A stretch of DNA of 64,000 nucleotides from Allobosea sp. (GCF_017308075.1 NZ_JAFKFX010000039.1:1-64000); one strand, 5' to 3'. Shown: positions 1 to 9,158, counted from the stretch's first letter. A program made the numbers and translations. The notes: generated by a model from the sequence alone, not told the origin.

Positions 1-266
1 TCGGCCGTCGAGAAGCCGGCATATTGCCGGATCGTCCAGGGCTGGTTGACATACATGGTCGGGTAGGGCCCGCGCAGATAGGGCGCGATCCCCGGCAGGC
101 TGTCGACGAAGGCGAGCCCGGCGCGATCTTCAGCCGAATAGACCGGCTTGACCGCGATCCCCTCAGGCGTCGCCCAAACCTCGCCGGTCACAGCCGAAGC
201 GCTCGCGCCCGCCGCGCCGGCGATCTCCGAAAAGCCAAGCTTCGTAAAATCCGGGATCAAGCTCAT
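1..266 (-). CDS. mutB: methylmalonyl-CoA mutase large (catalytic) subunit, N-terminal 88 residues only
   Basis: Only the first 88 codons are inside the window; the rest lies beyond base 1. The large subunit binds adenosylcobalamin and interconverts methylmalonyl-CoA and succinyl-CoA in propionate metabolism. The visible N-terminus has the family pattern TPEGI-VKPVY followed by [14 protein letters not shown] and [14 protein letters not shown], which forms the entrance of the acyl-CoA barrel. The ATG overlaps the thiD stop codon as ATGA and is preceded by a GGGAGAG ribosome site, so the two genes are translationally coupled. The identification is firm; completeness cannot be judged here. Confidence 0.93.
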   Translation of the reverse strand, partial: MSLIPDFTKLGFSEIAGAAGASASAVTGEVWATPEGIAVKPVYSAEDRAGLAFVDSLPGIAPYLRGPYPTMYVNQPWTIRQYAGFSTA

Positions 267-1090
267 CGGTCTCTCCCGTCGGTCCTGTCCCACCAATGGT
301 GGAAATGATGCACCGGCCCGTGGCCATGGCCAACCCTGACCGTATCGGAGGCGACGATCGCGGCCGAGATGTAGCGTTTCGCCAGGGAAACAGCCTCGTC
401 GAGCGCGATGCCATGGGCGAGGCCGGACGCGATCGCTGAGGACAGGGTGCAGCCGGTGCCGTGGGTGTTCAGGGTCTCGATGCGCGGTGCGACGAAGCGC
501 TGGCGCTGCCCGCCCTGCGATACCAGCACGTCGACGCTGTCCGCGCCGGAAGCATGGCCTCCCTTCACCAGCACATTGGCGGCGCCAAGGGCGGCGATCG
601 CGCTCCCCTGTTCGGCCGCGGCTTCCTCGGTCTGCGCCATTGCAGTGCCGAGCAGGGCGGCTGCCTCCGGCAGATTCGGGGTGACGAGGGTGGCAAGCGG
701 CAGCAGGCGGCGCTTCAGCGCCTCGATCGCATCCTCCTGCAGCAGGCGTCCGCCCGAGGCCGCGATCATCACCGGGTCGAGCACGATGTTGCGGGCGCCA
801 TGGCGCTCAAGCCCGTCGGCGACGGTCTCGATCAGCTCCGCGGTCGCGAGCATGCCGATCTTGACTGCCGCGACGTCGAGATCCTCGAACACCGCATCGA
901 TCTGGGCCGCGACGAAATCGGCCGGTACCGGATGGATTGCCCGCACGGCCTGCGTGTTCTGTGCGGTCAGCGCGACGATGACGCTGGCGCCATAGACCTG
1001 ATGCGCCGCAAAGGTCTTGAGGTCGGCCTGGATTCCAGCCCCGCCGCTCGAATCCGAGCCGGCGATGGTGAGTGCGATCGGCATGGTCAT
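263..1090 (-). CDS. thiD: hydroxymethylpyrimidine/phosphomethylpyrimidine kinase
   Basis: This 275-residue protein phosphorylates hydroxymethylpyrimidine and its monophosphate in thiamine synthesis. It begins with the ribokinase-fold pattern [19 protein letters not shown] (residues about 9-27). It has the KIGML and LDPVM segments in the middle, VTPNLPEAA around residue 140, VKGGH, and the C-terminal anion-hole and catalytic motif [13 protein letters not shown] near residue 215. The length is normal for ThiD. It lies between the two methylmalonyl-CoA mutase subunit genes and overlaps both by 4 bp (ATGA at each end). That is an odd place for a thiamine gene, because mutase subunits are usually adjacent. 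No thi-box riboswitch is visible next to it. Confidence 0.93.
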   Translation of the reverse strand: MTMPIALTIAGSDSSGGAGIQADLKTFAAHQVYGASVIVALTAQNTQAVRAIHPVPADFVAAQIDAVFEDLDVAAVKIGMLATAELIETVADGLERHGARNIVLDPVMIAASGGRLLQEDAIEALKRRLLPLATLVTPNLPEAAALLGTAMAQTEEAAAEQGSAIAALGAANVLVKGGHASGADSVDVLVSQGGQRQRFVAPRIETLNTHGTGCTLSSAIASGLAHGIALDEAVSLAKRYISAAIVASDTVRVGHGHGPVHHFHHWWDRTDGRDR

Positions 1091-3012
1091 TCCTTGTCCA
1101 CCTGTCCGGAGGATGTGGTGATCGCGAGCGCATCCTGCAGGGCCGCGACAGCGTCAGTGCCGGCGAAGACGAAATTCTCGACGCCGGCTTCGCGCAGCCG
1201 GCCCTCCAGCTCGCCGGGGCGTCCCGCCAGCCAGATGGTCGCTCCGGCCTCTGCGAGCGCCTTGGCGGCTTGGGTCGCTTCGGCCGCATAGCCTTCATCC
1301 GAGCCGCACAGGCAGGCGAGCTTCGCGCCCGAGGCCTTGAAGGCGGCGACCAGCGCCGCAAGATCGGTCTTGTCGTCATCGGCGAAGCCATCGCCGGAAG
1401 GGGCGGCGAGGCCGCCTGCCTCGAACAGGTTGCGGGCGAAGCCGGAACGGGCGGTGAAGGCGGCGATGTTGCCCAGCGTCGCCAGGAACACGCTCGGCCT
1501 TGCTCCTGTGGCTGCGACGATGTCGGACTGCGTCCGCAAGGCCTCATAGGGCTCGGCGAGGCGCAGGCTCGGCAGCGCCTCGACCCGGATCGCCGCATCG
1601 CTGTCCGGCGCGGCCTGACGGGGGCCAGGCGGCGGTGCCAGCACCGCGACCACGGCCTCGGCGAGGTTCGGGAACTCGCTTGTCCCGGTGATCGGCTCGC
1701 GCCGCGTCGCGATCGCCTTGGCCCGGCTCGCCCGCTCGCGCGCCAGCCCCTGCTGGACATGGCCGTTGGCGAGAGCTCCGACGATGCCCGAGATTCCCTC
1801 GGCGCTCTCGGCTTCGAGATCCTGCAGCTTGCGCCAGCCCTGCTGGCAGAGCGCCTGTGTCAGCGCCTCGAAGCCGCCGGCGCCGGCGGCTGGATCGGCG
1901 ACGCGCCAGAGATTGGCTTCCTCGAGCAGGATCAGCTGGGTGTTGCGGGCGATGCGCCGGGCGAAGGCATCGGGCAGGCCGAGTGCCGCGGTGAAGGGCT
2001 GCACGCCGATCGAGTCGGCGCCGCCGACCCCGGCCGAGAAGGTCGCGACCGTGCCGCGCAGCAGGTTGACGTGAGGATCGCGCCCGGTCAGCGAGCGCCA
2101 GGCCGTCTCGGCATGGATGAAAACCGGCCGGGCCTCCAGGCCGCAGGCCTGCTGGACGCGATCCCAGAGCAGACGCGCCGCACGCAGCTTGGCGACGGTC
2201 AGGAACTCGTCGGTATCGGCGACGAGCGTGAAGGAGATCGCGTCGCGCGCCTTGGCGAGCGGCATGCCTTGCGCTTCGAGCAGGCGCAGATAGGTCACGG
2301 CCGTGGCCAGCACGGCGCCGAGCTCCTGCGCCTCGGTGGCACCGGCCTCGTGCCAGGGACGCCCGTCTGCGGCGAGGAAGGGGCCGCGGAAGCCGTGTGC
2401 TTTCAGCGCTCCGATCGTCTCGGCGAGGTTCTGCCCGAGCTCCGGCAGCGATACCGAAAGCGTACCGGAGCTGGCGAGTGCGCCGATCGGGTCCATGCCG
2501 AAATCGATCTCGACCGCATCGCCGGCAAGGCCGCGGCTCTCGACGAGGTCGGCCAGGAGCAGGGCATTGCGGCGGGCGCCCGGAGCCGGATCAAGCCGCA
2601 GGCGGACGAGGTCGAACATCACGCCGGAGAGGGCGGCGTCGAGCTCCGCGACGGTCTTCGCCGCAAGCCCGAAGCCGCGCGCTGCGGCGGCACCTACAAA
2701 GGAGAGGCTGAGCCAGTCGGCGCCGCCTTCGAGCTCCGCCAGGGCCAGCCGGTTGGCCTCTGCCGGTTCGGGGTGATCGACCCGCGCCGCGACGTGCCAG
2801 CGCCCCTGCTGCTGGCGGAGCGGCCGGGCTGCGCTACCGGTCGCTGCCGGATAAAGCGGCTCGATACGGATGCCGTCGGCGGTCCGTCCGACCAGCTTCT
2901 TCTCGAAATCGGCGCCCTTCAGCACCTTGTCGACGGCGCTGCGCCATTGCTCGCCGGCAGGTGTCGCGAAGGCCCCCATATAGGGCAGGTCGGCAAGCGA
3001 GGTCGAGGTCAT
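1087..3012 (-). CDS. mutA: methylmalonyl-CoA mutase small subunit
   Basis: The 641-residue small subunit pairs with the catalytic large subunit encoded two genes downstream. It has the mutase-type acyl-CoA barrel (residues about 40-480, including the segments [11 protein letters not shown] and [21 protein letters not shown]). The C-terminal flavodoxin-like domain lacks the DxHxxG cobalamin-binding motif, as is normal for the non-catalytic subunit. The ATG is preceded by AGGAG at good spacing. It is the first gene of the operon, and the 170-bp upstream gap contains a terminator belonging to the neighbouring gene. The small-subunit assignment rests on length, the absent B12 motif and the adjacent large subunit. 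Confidence 0.92.
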   Translation of the reverse strand: MTSTSLADLPYMGAFATPAGEQWRSAVDKVLKGADFEKKLVGRTADGIRIEPLYPAATGSAARPLRQQQGRWHVAARVDHPEPAEANRLALAELEGGADWLSLSFVGAAAARGFGLAAKTVAELDAALSGVMFDLVRLRLDPAPGARRNALLLADLVESRGLAGDAVEIDFGMDPIGALASSGTLSVSLPELGQNLAETIGALKAHGFRGPFLAADGRPWHEAGATEAQELGAVLATAVTYLRLLEAQGMPLAKARDAISFTLVADTDEFLTVAKLRAARLLWDRVQQACGLEARPVFIHAETAWRSLTGRDPHVNLLRGTVATFSAGVGGADSIGVQPFTAALGLPDAFARRIARNTQLILLEEANLWRVADPAAGAGGFEALTQALCQQGWRKLQDLEAESAEGISGIVGALANGHVQQGLARERASRAKAIATRREPITGTSEFPNLAEAVVAVLAPPPGPRQAAPDSDAAIRVEALPSLRLAEPYEALRTQSDIVAATGARPSVFLATLGNIAAFTARSGFARNLFEAGGLAAPSGDGFADDDKTDLAALVAAFKASGAKLACLCGSDEGYAAEATQAAKALAEAGATIWLAGRPGELEGRLREAGVENFVFAGTDAVAALQDALAITTSSGQVDKE

Positions 3013-3130
3013 CGGCGCGAACTCCTGACGGCCGTTGGTGCGGCCGTGAAGCTCTCATCGCCAAGCGGCGCCGCGAAGGCAAGTGCCGGGCACCGGTATA
3101 GGTGACGCCCATGATGGGGCACGCGACAAC

Positions 3131-3159
3131 AAAACGCCGCCCGAACGGGGCGGCGTTTC
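3131..3159 (-). terminator. intrinsic terminator of the DUF2267 gene
   Basis: Perfect 11-bp inverted repeat (3132-3142 with 3148-3158) around a 5-nt loop, giving a GC stem followed on the minus strand by a run of T. It lies 26 bp after the minus-strand gene ending at 3185 and before the mutA promoter region. It should separate the two transcription units. Confidence 0.8.
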
Positions 3160-3184
3160 ATTGAAATTATTGGCTTTCGGCCGC

Positions 3185-3571
3185 TCAGACGAACTGGCCG
3201 AGCCCCGGGATCGCACCGACGATCGCGCCCATCGTGTCCTCGCCCGCCTGCTCGCGGCCGACCGCGAACATCTCCTTCGAGACGCTCTGGATCTGGCCCA
3301 TCGAGAGGCCGGCACCCATCAGCTGGCCGCCGAGCGCCATGACGCCGCCGCCACCGCCCATCAGGCCGCCGATCGCGCCCATCAACCCGCCCTTGGCGCC
3401 GCCTTCGGCCTCGGCGAGGTCCTGGGAGCCCGGCAGGGCCGCAAAAAGCTGGCCGATCTCGGCCGCAGGACCCTCCTTCTGCAGGAAGGCGAGGATGATG
3501 CCGATGGCCTTCTTCGCCAGGGACTCATCCAGGCCGGAAGCGGCCATGATGCGGGAGATCAGTTCTTCCAT
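3185..3571 (-). CDS. DUF2267-like small protein
   Basis: A 128-residue protein starting MEELISRIMAASGLDES, with the regular helical N-terminus (AKKAIGIILAFLQKEGPAAEIGQLF) typical of DUF2267-type proteins. A glycine- and methionine-rich middle (GGLMGAIGGLMGGGGGVMALGG) and a conserved end (GAIVGAIPGLGQFV) follow. It has no signal peptide or catalytic motif, and its function is unknown. The ATG has an AGAGGA site 8 bp upstream. It is monocistronic, with a strong terminator downstream, and diverges from the DUF853 gene across a 150-bp region that holds two palindromes. Confidence 0.78.
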   Translation of the reverse strand: MEELISRIMAASGLDESLAKKAIGIILAFLQKEGPAAEIGQLFAALPGSQDLAEAEGGAKGGLMGAIGGLMGGGGGVMALGGQLMGAGLSMGQIQSVSKEMFAVGREQAGEDTMGAIVGAIPGLGQFV

Positions 3572-3614
3572 CGTGCGATCCTCTCGTGCCGAGCCAGCTG
3601 GTGCTCTCTAGATA

Positions 3615-3660
3615 GTTTATACATAAACCATTTCAAACGGAAGCGATCTTCATGCTTCCG
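3615..3660. promoter_or_regulatory. two palindromes in a divergent intergenic region
   Basis: Between the divergent genes at 3571 and 3722 there is a near-continuous palindrome GTTTAT-AC-ATAAAC (3615-3628) and a hairpin with 7-bp arms CGGAAGC / GCTTCCG (3638-3644 and 3654-3660). The first resembles an operator and the second may be an RNA hairpin. No regulator can be named. Confidence 0.35.
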
Positions 3661-3721
3661 CCCCACTTCTCGTTTCGCTACATCGGTTGCACGACCTTAA
3701 GGCAACGGAGCAGGCGCGACC

Positions 3722-5257
3722 ATGGCGGATGACGGCACGATCCTGATCGGCAAGAGCGTGAAGCCGGAGGTGCTGCTGCTCAAGCTCGCCAACCGGCATG
3801 GGTTGATCACGGGCGCGACCGGCACCGGAAAGACCGTGACATTGCAGGTCCTGGCCGAGGGCTTCGCCGCGCATGGCGTGCCGGTCTTCGCGGCCGACAT
3901 CAAGGGCGACCTTTCCGGCGTCGCGGCCGTGGGCGATTCCAAGCCGCCCTTCGTCAAGCGCGCCGAGGAACTCGGGCTGAAATACCAGCCGGACCAGTTC
4001 ACCACCGTGTTCTGGGACGTCTTCGGCGAGCAGGGCCACCCGGTCCGCGCCACCATCTCCGAGATGGGGCCGCTGCTGCTGTCGCGGCTGCTCGACCTCA
4101 ACGACACGCAGGAAGGCGTGCTCAACATCGCCTTCCGCATCGCCGACGAGCAGAAACTGCTGCTGCTCGACCTCAAGGACCTGCGCGCCGTCCTGACCTT
4201 CATCGCCGAGAACGCCTCGGAGCTGACGACGAAATACGGCAATGTCTCGGCCCAGTCGGTCGGCACGATCCAGCGGGCGCTGCTGGTGCTGGAGAACCAG
4301 AAGGGCGAGAAATTCTTCGGCGAGCCGGGTCTCGACATCAACGACCTGATGAAGACCGACCGCGACGGGCGCGGCGTCATCAACATGCTCGCCGCCGACA
4401 AGCTGATGGCCAATCCCCGACTCTACGCCACCTTCCTGCTCTGGCTGCTCTCCGAGCTGTTCGAGCAACTGCCGGAGGTCGGCGATCTCGACAAGCCCAA
4501 GCTCGTCTTCTTCTTCGACGAGGCGCATCTCTTGTTCAACGGCGCACCCAAGGTGCTGCTAACCGCGGTCGAGCAGGTCGTGCGGCTGATCCGCTCCAAG
4601 GGCGTCGGCGTCTATTTCGTCACCCAGAACCCGCTCGATATCCCCGATACGGTGCTCGCCCAGCTCGGCAACCGCGTCCAGCACGCGCTGCGCGCCTTCA
4701 CACCGCGCGACCAGAAGGCGGTGCGCGCCGCGGCCGAGACCTTCCGCCAGAATCCGAAGTTCAAGACCGAGGAGGCGATCACCCAGCTCGCCGTCGGCGA
4801 GGCCCTGATCTCGACGCTCGAGGGCAGGGGCACGCCGACCATGGTCGAGCGCACGCTGATCGCGCCCCCCATGGCGCAGGTCGGGCCGATCACCCCGCAG
4901 CAGCGCGCCCAGTGCATGCGCGACTCCGGCTTCGCCGGCAAATACGACACGATGGTCGACCGGGAGTCGGCCTATGAGGAGCTGATGAAGCGCAAGGGGA
5001 TGAACGCCGACGGTTCTTCCGTCGAGGCCTCTGCGGATAGCGGCGGCGGCATCCTCGACACGATCGGCGGCTGGCTCGGCGGTTCGACCGAGCGGCCGAA
5101 GACCGGCCCCGGCAGCCGGGGCGGGCGCCTGCCGCCGAGCATGGCGGAAAAGGTGATCACCTCAGCAGCGCGCTCTGCCGCGACCACGATCGGCCGCCAG
5201 GTCGGCCAGGCCATCCTGCGCGGTGTGCTCGGCTCGATGATGGGTGGGAAGCGCTGA
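3722..5257 (+). CDS. HerA/DUF853-family ATPase (YjgR-like)
   Basis: This 511-residue P-loop ATPase is of the helicase-HerA-like, DUF853 type. Walker A (GATGTGKT) is at residues 31-38. A Walker B region ([13 protein letters not shown]) lies near residue 260, followed by [10 protein letters not shown] and an arginine-containing [18 protein letters not shown] segment. A glycine- and serine-rich stretch near residues 435-460 precedes a short basic C-terminus ending in [19 protein letters not shown]. The family is widespread in proteobacteria and its substrate is not well defined; it may act on DNA or a protein assembly. It stands alone, followed by a strong hairpin. Confidence 0.88.
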   Translation: MADDGTILIGKSVKPEVLLLKLANRHGLITGATGTGKTVTLQVLAEGFAAHGVPVFAADIKGDLSGVAAVGDSKPPFVKRAEELGLKYQPDQFTTVFWDVFGEQGHPVRATISEMGPLLLSRLLDLNDTQEGVLNIAFRIADEQKLLLLDLKDLRAVLTFIAENASELTTKYGNVSAQSVGTIQRALLVLENQKGEKFFGEPGLDINDLMKTDRDGRGVINMLAADKLMANPRLYATFLLWLLSELFEQLPEVGDLDKPKLVFFFDEAHLLFNGAPKVLLTAVEQVVRLIRSKGVGVYFVTQNPLDIPDTVLAQLGNRVQHALRAFTPRDQKAVRAAAETFRQNPKFKTEEAITQLAVGEALISTLEGRGTPTMVERTLIAPPMAQVGPITPQQRAQCMRDSGFAGKYDTMVDRESAYEELMKRKGMNADGSSVEASADSGGGILDTIGGWLGGSTERPKTGPGSRGGRLPPSMAEKVITSAARSAATTIGRQVGQAILRGVLGSMMGGKR

Positions 5258-5274
5258 CACGGCTATCGGTTGCA

Positions 5275-5299
5275 CTGCCCCGCCTTCTGGGCGGGGCAG
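5275..5299 (+). terminator. terminator-like hairpin after the DUF853 gene
   Basis: Perfect 10-bp GC-rich inverted repeat (5275-5284 with 5290-5299) around a 5-nt loop, 18 bp after the stop codon. There is no T-run, so it could be a weak or factor-assisted terminator or a 3' stabilising hairpin. Confidence 0.5.
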
Positions 5300-5385
5300 G
5301 GGTTCCCGTCATGCCCTGGCGGCACTGGCATCCGGCGCTGGGCTCGTCATGATGGCGCCAATCGGAATCAGCCTCAGTGAGCGCC

Positions 5386-6768
5386 ATGTCCAAGCTGCCC
5401 GCCATTCTCTCCCGTCTCGACGCCGACCTCGACGCCTCGCTGGCGCGGCTCTCCTCCTGGCTCGAAATTCCCTCGATCGGGACCGATCCGGCCTTCGATA
5501 CGCAGACGCGCCAGGCGGCCGAATGGCTCTGCCGCGATCTGGAAGGCCTCGGCTTCAAGGCAGAGCTGCGCGAGACCGGCGGTCACCCGGTTGTCCTCGC
5601 CCACCGCCCGAAGCCCGGCGCGCCGCACGCGCTGTTCTACGGCCATTACGATGTCCAGCCGGTCGATCCGCTCGAGCTCTGGGACAGCGACCCGTTCAAG
5701 CCCGCCGTCAAGGAGATCGAGCCCGGGCGCAAGGTGATCCTCGCCCGCGGCGCCTGCGACGACAAAGGTCAGGTAATGACCTTCATCGAGGCGATCCGCG
5801 CCACACTCGCCGAGACCGGCGACTTGCCGGTCGGCCTCACCATCCTGGTCGAAGGCGAGGAGGAATCCGGCTCGGTCAACCTGCCGGGCTTCATCAAGGC
5901 CAATGCCGCCGAGCTGAAGGCCGATTTCGCGCTGGTCTGCGACACCGGCATGTGGGACCGCGACACGCCGCTGATCACCTCGACCCTGCGCGGCATGGTC
6001 TATCAGGAGGTGCGCCTGACCGCGGCCGATCGCGACCTGCATTCCGGCCTGTTCGGGGGCGCGGCCGCGAACCCGATCCATGTGCTGACCAAGATCGTCG
6101 CCGAGATCCATGACGAGACCGGCCGGATCACCATTCCCGGCTTCTATGACGGCGTGCACGAGCCGACCAAGGCGCAGAAGGCCGAATGGGCCGATCTCAA
6201 CCTGACCGAGAAGGAGTTCCTCGGCCAGATCGGGCTGAAGCACTCGATCGGCGAGAAGGGCCGCATGCTGATCGAGCAGATCCAGTCGCGCCCGACCTGC
6301 GACGTCAACGGCATCTGGGGCGGCTATACCGGCGAGGGCTCGAAGACCGTCATCCCGGCCAAGGCCTCGGCCAAGGTCTCCTTCCGCCTCGTCGGCGACC
6401 AGGACCCGGCCAAGATCGAGGCGGCCTTCCACCAGTTCGTGCGCGAGCGTCTGCCTGAGGATGTGACGGCCGAGTTCATCAGCCATTCCGGCTCGCCGGC
6501 GCTGGCGGTGCCTGTCGATTCCCCCGTCCTGCAGAAGGCGCGCAAGGCTCTTGCCGAGGAATGGGGCGGCCGCGTCGTCTCGATCGGCAGTGGCGGCTCG
6601 ATCCCGGTCGGCGGCGATTTCAAGCGCACGCTCGGGATCGACACGCTCTTCGTCGGCTTCGGCCTCGACGACGACCGCGTGCATTCGCCCAACGAGAAAT
6701 ACGACCTCTCCTCCTTCCACAAGGGCCAGCGTTCCTGGGCCCGCATCCTGCAGGCGCTCGCCTCATGA
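5386..6768 (+). CDS. M20-family metallodipeptidase
   Basis: A 460-residue cytosolic zinc peptidase of the M20 family, dipeptidase subgroup. Metal and catalytic motifs are in the expected order: FYGHYDVQP (His/Asp), [10 protein letters not shown] (bridging Asp), EGEEESGS (catalytic Glu), CDTGMWD, and the C-terminal HSPNEKYD containing the last ligand His. The dimerisation domain lies between about residues 200 and 330. I chose the ATG at 5386 because the only upstream option is a GTG with no better ribosome site. Its stop codon overlaps the start of the next gene (ATGA), so the two are coupled. The exact peptide substrate is unknown. Confidence 0.9.
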   Translation: MSKLPAILSRLDADLDASLARLSSWLEIPSIGTDPAFDTQTRQAAEWLCRDLEGLGFKAELRETGGHPVVLAHRPKPGAPHALFYGHYDVQPVDPLELWDSDPFKPAVKEIEPGRKVILARGACDDKGQVMTFIEAIRATLAETGDLPVGLTILVEGEEESGSVNLPGFIKANAAELKADFALVCDTGMWDRDTPLITSTLRGMVYQEVRLTAADRDLHSGLFGGAAANPIHVLTKIVAEIHDETGRITIPGFYDGVHEPTKAQKAEWADLNLTEKEFLGQIGLKHSIGEKGRMLIEQIQSRPTCDVNGIWGGYTGEGSKTVIPAKASAKVSFRLVGDQDPAKIEAAFHQFVRERLPEDVTAEFISHSGSPALAVPVDSPVLQKARKALAEEWGGRVVSIGSGGSIPVGGDFKRTLGIDTLFVGFGLDDDRVHSPNEKYDLSSFHKGQRSWARILQALAS

Positions 6769-7346
6769 AATCAGTCTGTGTCTTCTGCGGATCGAGCCCC
6801 GGCAACGATCCCGTTCATGCCGAGGGCGCGCGCGCCATGGGCGCCGAGATCGCACGGCGCGGCTTGACCCTCGTCTATGGCGGCGGAGCGGTCGGGCTGA
6901 TGGGCATCGTCGCCGATGCGGCGCTAGCCGCCGGCGGCGAGGTTCATGGCGTGATCCCGCGGGCCCTGCGCGAGAAGGAGGTGGGCCATAACGGGCTGAC
7001 CCGGCTCGAGGTCGTCGAGACCATGCATATCCGCAAGGCCCGCATGGCTGAGCTTTCGGACGGTTTCATCGCCATGTCCGGTGGCATCGGCACTTTCGAG
7101 GAGATCTTCGAGATCTGGACCTGGGGCCAGCTCGGCATCCACGGCAAGCCGCTCGGCTTCTTCAACATCGCCGGCTTCTACGATCCGCTCGCCGCCTTCC
7201 TGGACAACACGGCGAGCGCCGGCTTCCTGCGCCAGGCCCATCGCGACATGGCGATGACCGAGAGCGAGCCGGCGGCCCTGCTCGACAAGATGGCGGCCTA
7301 CAAGCCGCTGGCCCAGATCAAATGGGTTGAGAAGGACGAGACCTGA
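6765..7346 (+). CDS. LOG-family (TIGR00730) nucleoside 5'-monophosphate phosphoribohydrolase
   Basis: A 193-residue Rossmann-like protein of the LOG family, which removes the ribosyl phosphate from cytokinin nucleotides or related nucleoside monophosphates. It opens [15 protein letters not shown], has [12 protein letters not shown] near residue 35, and carries [30 protein letters not shown] near residues 90-118. The last segment matches the PGGxGTxxE signature except that the first Pro is replaced by Ser. It is translationally coupled to the M20 peptidase. The 160-bp region after it contains a promoter and leads into the GTA capsid gene. Confidence 0.88.
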   Translation: MKSVCVFCGSSPGNDPVHAEGARAMGAEIARRGLTLVYGGGAVGLMGIVADAALAAGGEVHGVIPRALREKEVGHNGLTRLEVVETMHIRKARMAELSDGFIAMSGGIGTFEEIFEIWTWGQLGIHGKPLGFFNIAGFYDPLAAFLDNTASAGFLRQAHRDMAMTESEPAALLDKMAAYKPLAQIKWVEKDET

Positions 7347-7385
7347 GCCACAGTCTCGGCTGAGGTCATTATAGGAATTTAGTCC

Positions 7386-7414
7386 TTGACATCGTGACGC
7401 TGATCGGGTAGAGA
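7386..7414 (+). promoter_or_regulatory. sigma-70-like promoter upstream of the GTA capsid gene
   Basis: TTGACA (7386-7391), a 17-bp spacer, then TAGAGA (7409-7414). This is a good match to a housekeeping promoter and lies about 95 bp upstream of the capsid ATG. It could drive the GTA cluster or a short leader RNA, because a terminator hairpin lies between it and the gene. Confidence 0.5.
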
Positions 7415-7450
7415 TCGGGAACGCTCACGAATTGTGCCTGAGACGAACGA

Positions 7451-7479
7451 AGCCGCCGCGCTGAAAGCCGGCGGCTTTT
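7451..7479 (+). terminator. intrinsic terminator hairpin in the capsid gene leader
   Basis: Perfect 8-bp stem AGCCGCCG / CGGCGGCT (7451-7458 with 7469-7476), a 10-nt loop, and a TTTT run. It sits 29 bp before the capsid ATG and downstream of a plausible promoter. It may attenuate transcription of the GTA genes, or it may end a transcript from the upstream LOG gene. Confidence 0.55.
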
Positions 7480-7507
7480 GCGTGTCCGGCCGGAGCCGAG
7501 GTTTCCG

Positions 7508-8440
7508 ATGACCGACGAGAATGACGACTCCGCCCCGGCGCCGCCGGCGGCGAAGCGCAAGCGTGCGCCGCGCGGCCGCAAAGCCGTGATCGGCAAGCTT
7601 TGGAAGGCGGCGCAGACGCAGCTCGAAGCGCATGAGGCACATCTCGCCGAATTGCCGGCCGGAACGGCCGCGAGCGAGGCCGATGCCAAGACGCTGGCGA
7701 CCTTGGCTCGCACCGTGCGCGAGCTGGTCGCGTTGGATAGTGCCGCTGCGGGGGAGGGAGGAAAGTCCGAGGATGTCCGCCATGGCGAGGCGGCTGGGCT
7801 GAAACAGCTCGAGGGCAAGGCGCTCTCCGCCGGTTCGGGGCCCGATGGCGGCTATCTCGCGCCCTCGACCGTCGAGAGCGAGATCCTGCGCCGCCTCTCC
7901 GCGGTCTCGCCGATCCGCGCGCTGGCGACGGTGCGCACGATCTCCTCGGGCACCTACAAGAAGGCGTTCTCGACCAGCGGTCCGGCTTCGGGCTGGGTGG
8001 CGGAGAGCGTCGCCCGGCCCCAGACCGGCACGCCCGCTCTGGCCGAGCTCTCCTTCCCGGCGATGGAGCTCTACGCCATGCCGGCGGCGACCCAGACCCT
8101 GCTCGACGACGCCATCGTCGATATCGACCAGTGGATCGCCGAGGAGGTCGAGAGCGCCTTCGCCGAGCAGGAGGGCGCGGCCTTCGTCAACGGCGACGGC
8201 GTCGACAAGCCCAGGGGCTTCCTTGCCTATCCCGCAGTCGCCGATGCCAGCTGGAGCTGGGGCAATATCGGCACGCTGAAGACCGGCGTCGCCGGCGCCT
8301 TCGCCGCCGCGAACCCGGCCGACATCCTGGTCGACCTCGTCTATGCGCTGAAGGCCGGCTACCGCCAGAACGCCAGCTTCGTGATGAACCGCAAGACGCA
8401 GGCCGCGGTGCGCAAGTTCAAGGACTCCACCGGTAAGTAG
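7508..8440 (+). CDS. HK97-type GTA major capsid protein, 5' part, with an unusual terminase-like N-terminus
   Basis: This 310-residue ORF contains an HK97-fold capsid from about residue 95 onwards (KALSAGSGPDGGYLAPSTVESE, SPIRALATVRTISS, ELSFPAMELYAMPAATQTLL, SWSWGNIGTLKTG, MNRKTQAAVRKFKDSTG). It closely follows the gene transfer agent capsid pattern (orfg5). The ORF stops within two codons of the attL core GG (8432-8433); the other 92 residues are at 31284-31559. Residues 1-85 do not look like a capsid delta domain. A basic start and the pattern KLWKAAQTQLEAHEAHL ... TLATLARTVRELVALD resemble small terminase subunits, suggesting an in-frame deletion fusion. The ATG at 7508 was chosen over the upstream ATG-less extension. 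Confidence 0.82.
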   Translation: MTDENDDSAPAPPAAKRKRAPRGRKAVIGKLWKAAQTQLEAHEAHLAELPAGTAASEADAKTLATLARTVRELVALDSAAAGEGGKSEDVRHGEAAGLKQLEGKALSAGSGPDGGYLAPSTVESEILRRLSAVSPIRALATVRTISSGTYKKAFSTSGPASGWVAESVARPQTGTPALAELSFPAMELYAMPAATQTLLDDAIVDIDQWIAEEVESAFAEQEGAAFVNGDGVDKPRGFLAYPAVADASWSWGNIGTLKTGVAGAFAAANPADILVDLVYALKAGYRQNASFVMNRKTQAAVRKFKDSTGK

Positions 8441-8455
8441 TATTTAAATACGCAC
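8412..8455. other. attL junction of the integrative element
   Basis: Capsid coding sequence runs to the core GG at 8432-8433. Element DNA follows (TAAGTAGTATTTAAAT), immediately closing the reading frame with TAG at 8438-8440. The A/T-rich sequence right of GG contrasts with the capsid gene. See attR: only GG is shared between the two junctions, as is typical of large serine recombinases. Confidence 0.75.
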
Positions 8456-8485
8456 TTTTTCTGTAGGCAAAACCAAAGCCAGAAC

Positions 8486-8510
8486 CGAAAAAGCCGCCTC
8501 GAAGGGCGGC
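8486..8510 (-). terminator. intrinsic terminator of the leftmost element gene
   Basis: Stem GCCGCC / GGCGGC (8493-8498 with 8505-8510), followed on the minus strand by TTTTT. It lies about 85 bp after the stop of the minus-strand ORF ending at 8594. Confidence 0.65.
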
Positions 8511-8593
8511 TCTATGGTGAAAACGGGTGATTGAAAACGCAGTTATCGTCAGTGCAAACGTCGGGCTTCGTGCTGTTGAAATGGGGCTTATGC

Positions 8594-9022
8594 TCAGCAC
8601 CAGTTGATCTTAAATTCGAACATATGGTCCTTATCCTTAAAACCCCAAAGCAATGCCATCTGGGGATTCTGGGAGTCTGCCCCGTGAACTGGGACTAATA
8701 ACCATTGGGCGTACCGTGGACCGTAACGCTCCTTTAGCCACATACGAATTTCACCTATGCGACCTTTTGCGATATCGGCGCTGGTTGCTATGGCGCAGGG
8801 GAAGCCGCCTTGGCGAAAATCCTCGGCGACGCCTGCAAGATCGTCCAACATTTCCGGGGCGACGCCTTTGCACAAGTAGACGCCTTGGTGTTTGTCGTCT
8901 GTGGTCTCGCTCATCACTTCATCTCTCCGCAAACTAACTTCGTAGCTTACTGGCTCCTTCGCCTCGCTCCTGACCTTCGAGGCGCGCTCCCAAACGTCCC
9001 TTTCTGTCTCGGCCAGCGTCAT
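8594..9022 (-). CDS. hypothetical protein behind a recombinase-type leader
   Basis: The 142-residue ORF has no family I recognise. Residues 9-32 (DVWERASKVRSEAKEPVSYEVSL) closely match the C-terminal tail of the element protein at 26353-27246 (VWVRASKVRGGAKEPVSYEVRL). The remainder (MSETTDDKHQGVYLCKG ... KDKDHMFEFKINWC) is a compact soluble domain. Two starts are plausible. The ATG at 9022 has AAGGAGG and sits in a leader shared with the small recombinase at 25420. The ATG at 8914 has GGAGAG 8 bp upstream and removes the borrowed tail. The arrangement suggests a rearrangement joined a leader, a gene tail and a second small gene. Confidence 0.6.
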   Translation of the reverse strand: MTLAETERDVWERASKVRSEAKEPVSYEVSLRRDEVMSETTDDKHQGVYLCKGVAPEMLDDLAGVAEDFRQGGFPCAIATSADIAKGRIGEIRMWLKERYGPRYAQWLLVPVHGADSQNPQMALLWGFKDKDHMFEFKINWC

Positions 9023-9158
9023 CCCGCCTCCTTCGCAAAACCCGTCTCTTCGACGGTCTCATGAGAAAGAGGTTTTGCAATCGAATTTTGCGACACCGTC
9101 GTCAGCAGAATCCCCGACGATCCCGACCCGGACGAGCGTCTCGCGGAAACGACCGTTT
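9022..9158 (-). repeat. inverted leader repeat, copy A
   Basis: Read on the minus strand, 9121 to 9022 aligns without gaps to 25321-25420 on the plus strand, about 78 of 100 positions. That includes 35 of 36 in 9086-9121. Both copies contain TCGCAAAA, 19 nt, the palindrome TCTCATGAGA (9057-9066 here), 16 nt, TTTTGCGA, 10 nt, ATG. Weaker similarity runs out to 9158. The two copies are in opposite orientation. Confidence 0.85.

Noticed and set aside
8412-8460. Insertion at a tRNA gene
   Set aside because: No tRNA is present at either junction; the target is clearly the capsid coding sequence.
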